Origin: Exiguobacterium flavidum
Lineage (GTDB): Bacteria; Bacillota; Bacilli; Exiguobacteriales; Exiguobacteriaceae
DNA: 64,000 nt
Assembly (NCBI RefSeq): GCF_003344535.1
Contig: NZ_QPKS01000009.1
Location: 62,001 to 126,000 of the forward strand
Reading direction: 5' to 3'
The notes beneath the pieces are model-generated. The model was not told where the DNA came from, ran no database searches, and saw only the letters and a list, made by a program, of their open reading frames with translations. The position numbers were made by a program, and so were the translations under genes. This document shows, piece by piece, positions 25,513-34,274 of the stretch (positions within the stretch are counted from its first letter, which is position 1; each line of letters begins with the position of its first letter).

Positions 25513-25900
25513 TTTTCTCGAACCGCCATTCCACTTCATCTCCGTTTTCAAGCACCTTCAAACCGGCAGCGACGTCGCCCGGTTTTCCGTTGACGCCGTA
25601 TACCCATCCGCTCGCGCCACCTGCGCTCTTCTCCCGGATGCCTTCTACGGCGGCGACATAGACCATCTCACCCGACCCTTCGAACGTCAGAGTGAGGTCG
25701 GTCGACTCGAGGACATCGAGTGCGGTCTCCCCTTCATCGAGACAGACCTCCCCTTCATACAATGAGCGGTCGTTCGCATGATCGAAGACCGTCGCCTCGA
25801 CCTTGACTGGGCAGGAGTCCACATATTCCTCAGCCTTCTTCTCTGAGTCCGAACACCCGATCAATATGGGAAACAACAGAAGGACTAACCACTTTCTCAA
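25490..25900 (-). CDS. DUF4430 lipoprotein
   Basis: 136-residue lipoprotein with the lipobox region ILIGC near residue 16 and a single DUF4430 domain, recognised by SGWVYGVNGKPGD and the terminal GDEVEWRF. DUF4430 is related to the C-terminal domain of transcobalamin/intrinsic factor and is often encoded beside cobalamin-type ECF transporters. It overlaps the upstream gene by 4 bp. It probably captures substrate outside the membrane. Confidence 0.8.
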   Translation of the reverse strand: MRKWLVLLLFPILIGCSDSEKKAEEYVDSCPVKVEATVFDHANDRSLYEGEVCLDEGETALDVLESTDLTLTFEGSGEMVYVAAVEGIREKSAGGASGWVYGVNGKPGDVAAGLKVLENGDEVEWRFEKNAMAYFE

Positions 25901-26793
25901 CGTGTAACACCCTTTCTTCGAGACGTCTCGAAACTGTAATTGTAAAGCAGCACCTCATTCGTCCTCAGCGTCTGGCCATCCGCCTTGACGTTTTTGATCC
26001 GGATCGCATTCGCAAGCACATCCTCTCCCGTGTTCACATAGGGGATGAGCCCGCCTTTCTTATCGATCAACATCACCCTCTCATCCTGCAGACTGAACGT
26101 CTCATAGAGTCCACCCGATTCAAGTCTGATATAAGGAGTCGGCGAGGAGCGGAGGACCTGCTTCGTATCGAGACGTTTGAACGTCTTGAACGCTCCATTC
26201 GCGTCGATCAATTTTTGGTAGTAGGCACTCAGCGATCTGACGGCGATTTCCTCGCGCGGCTGGTATGTCAGTGTCCCGCTCAATTCCTTATAGGTGACAT
26301 CGTACTTCAAATACCGGTTCTCACCCTTTGCGATCACCTCGATTTCAGCGCTCCGCAGACCGCCCCCACGGTCGAACAGCAAATCGATCTGTTCGAGTCG
26401 AAGCGATTCGTCACCGATCCGCTGCTCGATTTTATCGAACAGGCGGTCGTACGAACCGTCCGTCACCTTGACGCGCCCGATTTCCTGCGTCTCTTCCCGC
26501 ACCGTCAACGTATCGAGCGGCAGGATGAACAGCTGCACGAGGAAGAACAGGAATCCGAACAACGCCATGTAGCGTTTCTTTCCTGAATTGATCTTCGGAT
26601 GAAGGACGACGAGGAAGACGATGATCCCGAGCGGCAGCTGGATTTCGTTCACCGGGAACGAGACGGCGCCAAGGCATGCATAAAAGACGAACTTCAGCCG
26701 GATATATAGCTCCCTCTCCGCCTTACGCTCGAGCAGGAGCGACAGCAGGACGGTAGCGAGCAAAAAGAGTGCCCAGCGTGTCAATAAGTCCAT
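25897..26793 (-). CDS. Hypothetical membrane protein with C-terminal soluble domain
   Basis: 298 residues: four membrane segments within about 1-105, then about 190 residues predicted outside, rich in beta-strand-like alternation. I recognise no family. ATG at 26793 lies 3 bp after rnz with AAGGGGTAGACG upstream. Tight coupling to the DUF4430 gene suggests a part in the same uptake system, but this rests on context alone. Confidence 0.6.
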   Translation of the reverse strand: MDLLTRWALFLLATVLLSLLLERKAERELYIRLKFVFYACLGAVSFPVNEIQLPLGIIVFLVVLHPKINSGKKRYMALFGFLFFLVQLFILPLDTLTVREETQEIGRVKVTDGSYDRLFDKIEQRIGDESLRLEQIDLLFDRGGGLRSAEIEVIAKGENRYLKYDVTYKELSGTLTYQPREEIAVRSLSAYYQKLIDANGAFKTFKRLDTKQVLRSSPTPYIRLESGGLYETFSLQDERVMLIDKKGGLIPYVNTGEDVLANAIRIKNVKADGQTLRTNEVLLYNYSFETSRRKGVTR

Positions 26794-26796
26794 CGT

Positions 26797-27705
26797 CTAC
26801 CCCTTGATCCGGTAGGACGAATGGTCCGCCATCAGATCGGTCGCTTCGAACACTTCTCTTGCCTCGGTCAGCAGGACGTCCTCCCTGTCGACATACCGGG
26901 CTGAGACGTGATTGAGGAGCAAATGGCTCACTCCAGCTTCCTTCGCGACAAGTGCCGCCTGCCGTGCCGTCGCATGACCGAATCGGTAGGCATGTAGTTC
27001 TTCCTCGTCCGAGAATGTCGCCTCATGGACGAGGACATCCGCTCCGCGCGCAAGCTCGATACCGGCATCACATGGGACCGTGTCGCCAAGGATCGTAAAT
27101 ATTTTTCCGGTTTTGGCGGGACCGAGGAAATCAATCGACTGGTAGACTTCTCCACCCCATTCGAACTCTTCCTTCTCCTTGATGTCGCGGTAAAGGGGGC
27201 CAGACGGGATCCCAAGTTCCTTCAGCCGTTCCACTTGCAGCACCCCCTTCTCCTCCTTCGCCTCGACCCGGTAACCGAATGCCGGGAACCGATGCTCGAG
27301 CGCCTTGACGTGCACCGTGAATCCTTCCTGTTCGAACGACATCCCGTCTTCGATCTCGATGATTTCGATACCGAAGCGAAGTCGTGTCCCGGTCACCTCG
27401 AAAGTCGTCTCAAGCCACCTCTTCAGTCCCCTCGGTCCATATACGGTCAGCTTCGTCGTCCCTTCGAGGGCAGAACGTGTGCTGATGAAGCCTGGCAGAC
27501 CGAATATGTGATCGCCATGCAGATGGGTGATGAAGATCGCACTCACCTTACGTGGGCGGACCGGACTATGCAGGATTTGATGTTGTGTCGCCTCACCACA
27601 ATCGAACAGCCACGTCATCTTCGGGTGGATGACAGCAAGCGAGGAGACGTTCCTTTTTTTCGACGGCATACCTGCTCCCGTCCCTAAAAAATAAAATTCC
27701 ATCAT
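26797..27705 (-). CDS. rnz: Ribonuclease Z
   Basis: 302-residue MBL-fold endonuclease that cuts the 3' trailer from tRNA precursors lacking encoded CCA. The zinc motif THLHGDHIFG is at 60-69 (H61, H63, D65, H66). Further ligands lie in VHEATF and LNHVSARY. The length matches the short bacterial RNase Z. The start is ATG at 27705 or the next codon, with AAAAGGGGAAA upstream. It is the first gene of the operon that leads into the ECF transporter. Confidence 0.93.
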   Translation of the reverse strand: MMEFYFLGTGAGMPSKKRNVSSLAVIHPKMTWLFDCGEATQHQILHSPVRPRKVSAIFITHLHGDHIFGLPGFISTRSALEGTTKLTVYGPRGLKRWLETTFEVTGTRLRFGIEIIEIEDGMSFEQEGFTVHVKALEHRFPAFGYRVEAKEEKGVLQVERLKELGIPSGPLYRDIKEKEEFEWGGEVYQSIDFLGPAKTGKIFTILGDTVPCDAGIELARGADVLVHEATFSDEEELHAYRFGHATARQAALVAKEAGVSHLLLNHVSARYVDREDVLLTEAREVFEATDLMADHSSYRIKG

Positions 27706-27809
27706 TTTCCCCTTTTCATATATTTCGTCAAAATAATACAGTTTCTACACCATTCAGTTACAGATACATGGTAAAATAAAACCATCACAAGCGGAAAGGT
27801 GGTTTTTCA

Positions 27810-27989
27810 ATGACTCCTATCGAACGAACCTACGCACAAATCGTTCGCGACGCTCTCGCTTTGAATGAGTCCTACCGAAACCAGTTCGGAAAGTCGATCT
27901 CAATCAAGGATATCGCGAGAAAGTTGCTCTGCACCGAAGAATTGGTTCTTGAGTCGATGGAATACGCCCAACGCCCACAATCAGCTTAA
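27810..27989 (+). CDS. Small HTH-like protein
   Basis: A 59-codon ORF with a clear GGAAAGGTGG site 8-10 nt upstream. Residues 30-50 (SIKDIARKLLCTEELVLESM) read like a helix-turn-helix of the sigma-70 region-3 type (IAxxLxxxxEEVLE). It is divergent from rnz and is followed by a strong terminator. It could be a small DNA-binding or polymerase-binding protein. I do not recognise a named family. Confidence 0.65.
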   Translation: MTPIERTYAQIVRDALALNESYRNQFGKSISIKDIARKLLCTEELVLESMEYAQRPQSA

Positions 27990-28051
27990 ATACAACCGTC
28001 CACTCCCCGCGACGAGCAGGGAACAATCCGAGGAAGGTCCGTCCTCTAGTC

Positions 28052-28086
28052 AAAGAGTGTGCCGCAAGCTGCGGCACACTCTTTTT
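28052..28086. terminator. Strong bidirectional intrinsic terminator
   Basis: A perfect 15-bp stem AAAGAGTGTGCCGCA / TGCGGCACACTCTTT with a 3-nt loop, between convergent genes ending at 27989 and 28093. Confidence 0.92.
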
Positions 28087-28092
28087 CGTCAC

Positions 28093-29217
28093 TCACTTGT
28101 TCGCGATGTACTCGACGAGCGTCACACAAAGCTCTGCCGTCTTGACCAGTTCCGCGATCGGCATTCTCTCGTTCGTCGTATGGATATCCTCATATCCGAC
28201 AGCGAGATTGACAGTCGGGATTCCGAAACCGGCGATGACATTCGCGTCCGAACCGCCGCCCGAGTGAAGGAGACGCGGCGTCCGGCCGAGCTTCGTCACG
28301 GCAGCCTTCGCCACTTCGACGACCTGATCCCCGTCCGCGAACTTGAAGCCCGGGTACATGACGTGAACATCCACTTCCGCACGGCCACCCATCTCGGCAG
28401 CCACTTCCTCGAACGCCTTCTTCATTTTCTGCGCCTGCTCCTCCATTTTCGGAGCGAGCAACGAGCGGGCCTCAGCAAACACTTCCGCGTAGTCGCACAC
28501 GATGTTCGTCGATGGACCGCCGCCGCTGAAGCGACCGATGTTCGCCGTCGTCTCGGAATCGATTCGTCCGAGCGGCATCCGCGAAATCGCCTTCGAAGCG
28601 ATCGTGATAGCCGAGACGCCTTTTTCCGGCGCGACGCCAGCGTGCGCCGTCTTACCGTAGATCTTCGCATTTACTTTCGCTTGCGTCGGTGCAGCGGTGA
28701 TGATATCGCCGACAGGACCGTCCGAGTCGAGAGCGAAACCGTAATCAGCATCGATCTTTTCGCGTTCTAGCACCATCGCGCCGACGAGACCCGACTCTTC
28801 CCCGACCGTGATGACGAACTGGATCTGACCGTGAGGGATATTCTTCTCATTCAAGACATGGACGAGCTCGAAGAGTGACGCAAGGCCTGCTTTATCATCT
28901 GCTCCGAGAATCGTCGTCCCGTCCGTCTTGACATAACCGTCCTCGATGATCGGTTTGATGCCTTGCCCCGGGAAGACCGTATCCATATGGGAAGTGAAAT
29001 AAATTTTATCGACGTTCTCTTTCGTCGCCGGCAACGTGACGATCAGGTTGTTGCCTTTATGTTCCGTCTTCGACGAAGCGTCATCTTCATAGACGTCGCA
29101 GCCGAGCGCCGTGAACGCCTCCTTCAAATGTGCGCAGATACGCGCCTCTTCCTTCGATTCCGAGTCGATTTGGACCAGTTCAAGAAAAGTATCGAGCAGT
29201 CGTTGCTCATTGACCAT
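28093..29217 (-). CDS. M20-family peptidase, PepT-like (YqjE type)
   Basis: 374-residue zinc aminopeptidase. It has metal motif TSHMDTVFPG (about 76-85), the bridging Asp in GADDKAGLAS, catalytic Glu pair VGEESGLVG (about 138-146) and HTTNER near the end. The lid domain is present (about 180-290). It resembles B. subtilis YqjE (a PepT-like tripeptidase). ATG at 29217 follows AGGAGGAATGCCAC. Confidence 0.9.
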   Translation of the reverse strand: MVNEQRLLDTFLELVQIDSESKEEARICAHLKEAFTALGCDVYEDDASSKTEHKGNNLIVTLPATKENVDKIYFTSHMDTVFPGQGIKPIIEDGYVKTDGTTILGADDKAGLASLFELVHVLNEKNIPHGQIQFVITVGEESGLVGAMVLEREKIDADYGFALDSDGPVGDIITAAPTQAKVNAKIYGKTAHAGVAPEKGVSAITIASKAISRMPLGRIDSETTANIGRFSGGGPSTNIVCDYAEVFAEARSLLAPKMEEQAQKMKKAFEEVAAEMGGRAEVDVHVMYPGFKFADGDQVVEVAKAAVTKLGRTPRLLHSGGGSDANVIAGFGIPTVNLAVGYEDIHTTNERMPIAELVKTAELCVTLVEYIANK

Positions 29218-29281
29218 GTGGCATTCCTCCTGATAGATGGATAAGTACGATTCCCATTCAGTATAGCATCTGGCGGCTGAT

Positions 29282-29310
29282 TTGCACTTTGGAAACGTAG
29301 TTTGTACAAT
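29282..29310 (+). promoter_or_regulatory. Sigma-A promoter of the Prli42-like gene
   Basis: TTGCAC (29282-29287), a 17-nt spacer and TACAAT (29305-29310). The predicted transcript would start near 29317, about 32 nt before the TTG start codon. Confidence 0.7.
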
Positions 29311-29348
29311 AGCCGTATCTAAAAACTATCAGAATGGGACTGATTCCT

Positions 29349-29459
29349 TTGGCAAACCGCCCCTCGAAGCAACAAAAGATGATCAAGTGGACGACGATCG
29401 GTATTTTGACGGTCTTCCTCCTCGGTACCTTCCTGTCTTCGCTCACCTATTTCTTCTGA
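29349..29459 (+). CDS. Prli42-like mini membrane protein
   Basis: 36-codon ORF (TTG start) encoding a basic N-terminus (RPSKQQK) and one membrane helix near residues 15-33. Size and layout match Prli42, the roughly 31-residue peptide that tethers the sigma-B stressosome to the membrane in Listeria and other Bacilli. A good promoter lies just upstream, and the ribosome site is weak (GGGA). Its last 13 bp overlap the convergent FUSC gene. The Prli42 name is inference from size, topology and its place beside YqjE/YqjA-like genes. Confidence 0.55.
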   Translation: MANRPSKQQKMIKWTTIGILTVFLLGTFLSSLTYFF

Positions 29460-30403
29460 GTGTTTGCGAATCGCTTTTTCAAGGACAAGTATTGTTCCGC
29501 CTCCTGTAGGATATGGAGCAGACTTGACCGCGCCTCGAACTCCTCCCGGCTTCCCGGAAGAGGCGATGCACGGAAATCGATCAACAGCTCGTGTAGCTCA
29601 TCCAAAAAGCGCGTCGCGTCCGCTTCCGGTCTGACATTGTCTCCGACCGTCCGCAGGAACGCGGCGACTTTTTTTCCTTCCGGTACGACGAACCCGATGT
29701 CCTCGACGTTCTGGACGATACCGCGGAGCAGTTCGAACTGTTGCTCGCGCATCCGGAAATAGCGATAATCCTCATCGTCATTGCGCCGTCCGATCGCATT
29801 CCCCATCCGTTTGAGCGACGCGTCCTTCCCGAACGTAAGCAGACGTTCCGTCTCGTCAAGCGAGAGCGCGTGCCGGTTGAAGACACCTGTCTCGATCGAG
29901 GCCGCGACGTCATAGAACAGGGAGGCGAGTCTGCTGTCGATGTTCTTGCGTGTCTCCTCGATGTCCCTGTCGAGACTCGGCATATACATGTTGACGACGA
30001 GACCGACGCCGACGCCGACGAGAATCAGCAGCATCTCATTGATGAAGATATCGACCGTCAGGCGTTGTTCCGTGTAGAGATGGGTCAGGATGACGACGCT
30101 CGTGATGAAACCGTCCTGAAGACGGAGGCGCTGCGTCAATGGAAGGAAGACAATGAAGTAGATGACGAGCGTGACCGGACGATATCCGATCAGCTCGAAC
30201 AGCACGAACCCGACACCGATCGCAAGGAGCGACGCCATGATCCGTTCGTACGAGGAACGAAGCGACTTCGTCCGTGTCGCCTGGATGCTTAAGATGGCGA
30301 TGATGGCGGCGAATACGTAGTAATGGAGATCGAGCCGCTCCGCGATCCACATCGCGAGGCCTGCTGCGATTGCCGTCTTCATCGTCCTGTAACCGATTTT
30401 CAT
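29447..30403 (-). CDS. FUSC/aromatic acid exporter family protein (YqjA-like)
   Basis: 318 residues: about six N-terminal membrane segments (ArAE_1/DUF939 type) followed by a helical cytoplasmic C-terminal domain (DUF939_C-like, about 160-318). ATG at 30403 follows GTGAGGTG; an in-frame GTG lies 3 codons upstream. Related proteins are called aromatic acid exporters, but the Bacillus members are not well characterised. Confidence 0.82.
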   Translation of the reverse strand: MKIGYRTMKTAIAAGLAMWIAERLDLHYYVFAAIIAILSIQATRTKSLRSSYERIMASLLAIGVGFVLFELIGYRPVTLVIYFIVFLPLTQRLRLQDGFITSVVILTHLYTEQRLTVDIFINEMLLILVGVGVGLVVNMYMPSLDRDIEETRKNIDSRLASLFYDVAASIETGVFNRHALSLDETERLLTFGKDASLKRMGNAIGRRNDDEDYRYFRMREQQFELLRGIVQNVEDIGFVVPEGKKVAAFLRTVGDNVRPEADATRFLDELHELLIDFRASPLPGSREEFEARSSLLHILQEAEQYLSLKKRFANTQKK

Positions 30404-30481
30404 TTTTTTCACCTCACTATAAGAGAAAGACTAACGGTTGATGGACCCGCTTGTCCATCCTGAACTAAAGGAAGTGATCCC

Positions 30482-31567
30482 ATGTCGACGATACGACCGA
30501 AAAAACCGAAAAAAAGAAAGGCTTCGCTGAAGGGAATGTTCGTCCTCGTCTTGCTGTTGCTTCTCTTCCTCTTCTGGCTGAAGGATAAGGAGCCTTCCGT
30601 GCTTCGACCTGAACCTGCCTATACGGCCGAGCGATACAGCGACGGAAAGGTCTCGTCAGAAAAGGGCTTCGACTCGTTCGTCGAGGCGAAGGCGTATGCA
30701 GAGACCGGAGAGACCGGCGCCGTCAGACGTTCATACGATGAATATTTCATCTGGATGAACGGCAAGGGGATCGCCATCGCGAGAGCTACGACGCTTTCGA
30801 TTCATCAGGACGCCGCCTTGAAAAAACGCATCACCTATGTCGCTAGCGGCACCAGGCTGAAGGTCGACCGTGTCTCCGGAGCATCGGCGCTCGTGCGGAT
30901 CGCCGGCGTACGGGGATATGTCAGAACGAAGTCACTAGAACTTTACCCGATCGAGCGGACACGCACTCAGTCGTACTATGTCCGGGAAGGCGAACGGCTC
31001 GTCCACCATATCGTCGCAGACGCGGGGCTTGGCGGCGTGATCACGGCGGGCAAGGCTCCGAACGGGATGAAGGAAGGCGAGAAGAGCTTTGATCACGTCA
31101 AGTCCCCGAGCCTGCTGCTCGATTTGCGCAAGGCGAGCAGACTTAGCGCAAGCACCCTCGACCGATTCATCAAGGAACAGGCACCGGACAGCCCGCTCGT
31201 CGGAAAAGGCAAGGCGTTCAAGAAGGCCGAGCGCGAGCACGGCGTCAATGCAGCCTACCTGCTCGCCCATGCGATCCACGAGTCGAACTACGGACGCTCC
31301 GCGATCGCGCGCGAGAAGTTCAATCTGTTCGGTGTCAATGCGACCGATACTTCCCCGAAGGATGATGCGACGGAGTATCGCTCCTTCGAGGATTCGATCG
31401 ATAAGACGGCCGCCTTCATCAAGCGGGATTACCTCGACCGGGAAGGCAAATATCACCGGGGTCCTCACCTTGGTGACAAATCACACGGAATGAACGTCTT
31501 CTATGCCTCTGACCCGTACTGGAGCGAGAAGATCGCCGGCATCATGCTGAAAATGGATGCCCTCTGA
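30482..31567 (+). CDS. Membrane-anchored SH3-glucosaminidase (autolysin)
   Basis: 361 residues. A basic N-terminus and one membrane anchor (about 17-36) are followed by an SH3-like wall-binding segment (about 105-160) and a glucosaminidase domain (about 215-361). The latter has AHAIHESNYGRSAIAREKFN (catalytic Glu in HESNYG) and a conserved FNLFG turn. It should cut N-acetylglucosamine linkages in peptidoglycan at the cell surface. ATG at 30482 has AAGGAAGTGA upstream. Confidence 0.88.
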   Translation: MSTIRPKKPKKRKASLKGMFVLVLLLLLFLFWLKDKEPSVLRPEPAYTAERYSDGKVSSEKGFDSFVEAKAYAETGETGAVRRSYDEYFIWMNGKGIAIARATTLSIHQDAALKKRITYVASGTRLKVDRVSGASALVRIAGVRGYVRTKSLELYPIERTRTQSYYVREGERLVHHIVADAGLGGVITAGKAPNGMKEGEKSFDHVKSPSLLLDLRKASRLSASTLDRFIKEQAPDSPLVGKGKAFKKAEREHGVNAAYLLAHAIHESNYGRSAIAREKFNLFGVNATDTSPKDDATEYRSFEDSIDKTAAFIKRDYLDREGKYHRGPHLGDKSHGMNVFYASDPYWSEKIAGIMLKMDAL

Positions 31568-31623
31568 AGCACGCGTATGGTACACTAAATGGCGATATAT
31601 TACCTTCGTAGGAGTGATTTTCA

Positions 31624-32553
31624 ATGGAAAAGATTCTGGTTTTTGGACATAAGAATCCGGATACGGATACGATCAACTCGGCCATCGCCTATGCCGAACT
31701 GAAAAAAGCACTCGGCTTCGACGCTGAAGCCGTCCGCCTCGGCGAGATCAACGGTGAGACGCAATACGCGCTTGATACGTTCAAGGCGTCCGCGCCACGG
31801 CTCGTGACTTCGGTCGCGGACGAAGCTGCGAGCGTCGTCCTCGTCGACCACAACGAACGTCAGCAAAGCGCGGACGACATCGAGAAGGTCCGCGTCATCG
31901 AAGTCATCGACCATCACCGCATCGCGAACTTCGAGACGGCTGACCCGATCTACTACCGCTGTGAACCTGTCGGCTGCACGGCGACGATCTTGAACAAGAT
32001 GTATAAAGAGAACGGTGTCGCGATCCGTCCGGAGATCGCCGGTCTGATGCTTTCCGCCATCATCTCCGACTCGCTTCTCTTCAAATCGCCGACGTGCACG
32101 GAGCAGGACATCATCGCTGCCCGCGAACTTGCTGAGATCGCCGGTGTCGATGCGAATGTCTACGGGCTTGAGATGCTGAAGGCAGGCGCAGACCTTTCTC
32201 AAAAAACGATCGAGGACCTGATTTCGCTTGACGCGAAGGAGTTCGCGATGGGCGACCTCAAAGTCGAAATCGCGCAAGTGAACGCGGTCGATACGGCGGA
32301 AGTCCTTCTCCGCCAAGAAGAGCTCGAGGTCGCGATCAATCGTGTCATCGCCGAGAAGAACCTCGACATGTTCATGCTGATCGTCACGGACATTCTGACG
32401 AACAACTCGGTCGCACTCGTCCTCGGCCGTGAAGCTTCACTCGTCGAGCGCGCTTACGGTCTCGAGTTGACGAACAACCTCGTCTATCTTGAAGGCGTCG
32501 TCTCCCGCAAGAAGCAGGTCGTCCCGATCTTGACGGAAACAGCGACAGTCTGA
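31624..32553 (+). CDS. ppaC: Manganese-dependent inorganic pyrophosphatase
   Basis: Family II (DHH) pyrophosphatase of 309 residues. Metal and active-site motifs are GHKNPDTDT (8-16), VDHNE (about 75-79), the DHH motif VIDHHRI (about 97-103), and the C-terminal DHHA2 domain with the basic SRKKQVVP loop. It hydrolyses PPi to drive biosynthesis. ATG at 31624 has GTAGGAGTG upstream, and a terminator follows. Confidence 0.96.
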   Translation: MEKILVFGHKNPDTDTINSAIAYAELKKALGFDAEAVRLGEINGETQYALDTFKASAPRLVTSVADEAASVVLVDHNERQQSADDIEKVRVIEVIDHHRIANFETADPIYYRCEPVGCTATILNKMYKENGVAIRPEIAGLMLSAIISDSLLFKSPTCTEQDIIAARELAEIAGVDANVYGLEMLKAGADLSQKTIEDLISLDAKEFAMGDLKVEIAQVNAVDTAEVLLRQEELEVAINRVIAEKNLDMFMLIVTDILTNNSVALVLGREASLVERAYGLELTNNLVYLEGVVSRKKQVVPILTETATV

Positions 32554-32566
32554 ATATGAGCAAACA

Positions 32567-32592
32567 AAAAGAAGGGATTCGTCCCTTCTTTT
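32567..32592 (+). terminator. Intrinsic terminator after ppaC
   Basis: AAAAGAAGGGA-TTCG-TCCCTTCTTTT, an 11-bp perfect stem with a UUCG tetraloop. Confidence 0.9.
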
Positions 32593-32606
32593 CTGAATAC
32601 ATTAAT

Positions 32607-32626
32607 ATGAATGGCTATTCATTCAC
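32607..32626 (+). promoter_or_regulatory. Candidate FadR box
   Basis: ATGAATGGCTATTCATTCAC matches 18 of 20 positions of the B. subtilis FadR consensus WTGAATGAMTANTNATTCAW. It lies 22-41 bp upstream of the fadH start, suggesting derepression by long-chain acyl-CoA. Confidence 0.65.
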
Positions 32627-32647
32627 TATATGAGGGGGAATCGGATT

Positions 32648-33412
32648 ATGAAACGAACGATCATGATTACAGGCGGTACGAGCGGGATGGGCCGCGCGAT
32701 GGCGATCACGCTGAAAAAGCGGGGCTGGAACGTCATCGTCACGGGGCGGAACGAGGGACGGCTGAAGGAGATGGACGAGACGCTCGATGCGATCGACGGG
32801 GACCACCTGACGATCCAGATGGATGTCCGGGACCCGGATGCTTGCCTGCTCGCGATCAACGAAGGACGCGCGAAGTTCGGCTCGGTCGAGGCGTTGATCA
32901 ACAATGCCGCCGGGAACTTCATCTGTCCGACGGACGAATTGACGCCGAACGGCTGGAAGACGGTCGTCGACATCGTCCTGAACGGGACGTTCAACTGTTC
33001 CCATGCGCTCGTCAAAGGCTGGCAGGAGGACGGCGTCAAGGGCGGACAGATCCTCAACATCGTCGCCTCGTACGCATGGCAGGCAGGCGCCGGGGTCGCT
33101 CCAAGCGCTGCCGCTAAGGCGGGTGTCCTCAATTTCACGCGAACTCTCGCCGTCGAATGGGGCTACAAATACGGTGCCCGCGTCAACGCGATCAGCCCGG
33201 GTCCGATCGAGCGGACTGGCGGTGCGGATAAACTTGCCCTCTCGCCGGAGCATGCCGAGAAGATTCGCCGAAACGTCCCGCTCGGCCGATTCGGGACGCC
33301 GGAAGAAATCGCGGACCTTGCCGCTTGGATGCTGTCTGACGAGGCACGCTACCTGAACGGGGAGTGCATCGCGCTCGACGGCGGTCATTGGTTGAACAAA
33401 CAGCCGTTCTGA
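32648..33412 (+). CDS. fadH: 2,4-dienoyl-CoA reductase, SDR family (FadH/YkuF-like)
   Basis: 254 residues. Cofactor motif GGTSGMG (about 8-14), NNAAGNF (about 85-91), and SAAAKAG replacing the YxxxK of classical SDRs. Loss of the Tyr is characteristic of 2,4-dienoyl-CoA reductases, and the surrounding sequence closely resembles B. subtilis YkuF. The enzyme handles unsaturated acyl-CoAs in beta-oxidation. ATG at 32648 has a GGGGG site about 10 nt upstream; a FadR-like box lies just before it. Confidence 0.85.
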   Translation: MKRTIMITGGTSGMGRAMAITLKKRGWNVIVTGRNEGRLKEMDETLDAIDGDHLTIQMDVRDPDACLLAINEGRAKFGSVEALINNAAGNFICPTDELTPNGWKTVVDIVLNGTFNCSHALVKGWQEDGVKGGQILNIVASYAWQAGAGVAPSAAAKAGVLNFTRTLAVEWGYKYGARVNAISPGPIERTGGADKLALSPEHAEKIRRNVPLGRFGTPEEIADLAAWMLSDEARYLNGECIALDGGHWLNKQPF

Positions 33413-33485
33413 AGAATCGTCGCTCCCGGGCGTTTGAATGTATCCTTCGGAGTGAAGAGTACAGTATCGAACAGGAGGGGGTATC

Positions 33486-34199
33486 ATGCTGCAAGCTTTT
33501 GGATGGGGAGCACTCGCAGGTGGTGCGGTGCTGCTCGGAGCGCTGATCGCGCTCTACATCCCGCTCAAGAAGAGATTGATCGGGTACGTCATGTCGTTTG
33601 GGACGGGCATCCTGATCGGCGCTGCGACGTTCGAGCTGCTCGATGAGGCGCTCGCCAAATCGACGACACTCGTCGTCGGACTGTCGTTCCTCGCCGGGGC
33701 GCTCGTCTTCACGGTGTTCGACCTCTGGGTCTCGGCGAAGGGCGGAAGCAAACGGAAACGCTCCGCCGGCGGCAACGAAGGGACAGGCACCGCAATCTTC
33801 TTCGGGACGATTCTCGATGCGATCCCGGAATCGATCATGATCGGGGCGAGCCTGCTGTCTGGAAACGTCAGTGCCGCACTCGTCGCCGCCATCTTCGTCT
33901 CGAACGTACCGGAAGGACTGTCGAGTACGACCGGTTTGAAGAAGGACGGTTTCTCGAAGGAACGGATCCTCTTCATGTGGGGGGCTGTCTGGCTCATCTC
34001 CGCCCTGTCGTCACTTGCAGGCTACTCGATCCTCTCGCATCTGCCGGATGACAATTTCGCGATGATCGGCGCGTTCGCCTCAGGCGGCATCATCGCCATG
34101 CTCGCCTCGACGATGATGCCCGAGGCGCATGAGGAAGGCGGAACGATCGTCGGCCTGTTCGCCTCGCTCGGACTGATCACGGCGATCGTGCTCGGCTGA
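33486..34199 (+). CDS. ZIP-family metal transporter
   Basis: 237 residues, about eight membrane segments. Metal-site helices DAIPESIMIG (about 118-127) and SNVPEGLSST (about 139-148) are typical of ZIP helices IV and V, and EAHEEGG lies near 214. A charged cytoplasmic loop (about 82-100) replaces the His-rich loop of many ZIPs. Zinc or another divalent metal is likely. ATG at 33486 has AGGAGGGGG upstream. No metalloregulator box is evident. Confidence 0.82.
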   Translation: MLQAFGWGALAGGAVLLGALIALYIPLKKRLIGYVMSFGTGILIGAATFELLDEALAKSTTLVVGLSFLAGALVFTVFDLWVSAKGGSKRKRSAGGNEGTGTAIFFGTILDAIPESIMIGASLLSGNVSAALVAAIFVSNVPEGLSSTTGLKKDGFSKERILFMWGAVWLISALSSLAGYSILSHLPDDNFAMIGAFASGGIIAMLASTMMPEAHEEGGTIVGLFASLGLITAIVLG

Positions 34200-34207
34200 G
34201 CGGCAGC

Positions 34208-34269
34208 AGAAAAAAATCCGTCCTATCCCGCTATCGCAGACGCGACGGCAAGGGTAGGACGGATTTTTC
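34208..34269. terminator. Bidirectional intrinsic terminator
   Basis: AAAATCCGTCCTATCCC ... GGGTAGGACGGATTTTT with a roughly 20-nt loop that is itself hairpin-prone, between convergent genes ending at 34199 and 34275. Confidence 0.85.
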
Positions 34270-34274
34270 ATCAC

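Noticed and set aside
31621-32316. Long minus-strand ORF opposite ppaC
   Set aside because: It is an antisense shadow of ppaC, rich in Arg, Asp and Val from the high-GC opposite strand; similar long shadows occur opposite bfmBB, trpB and the permease at 11911.
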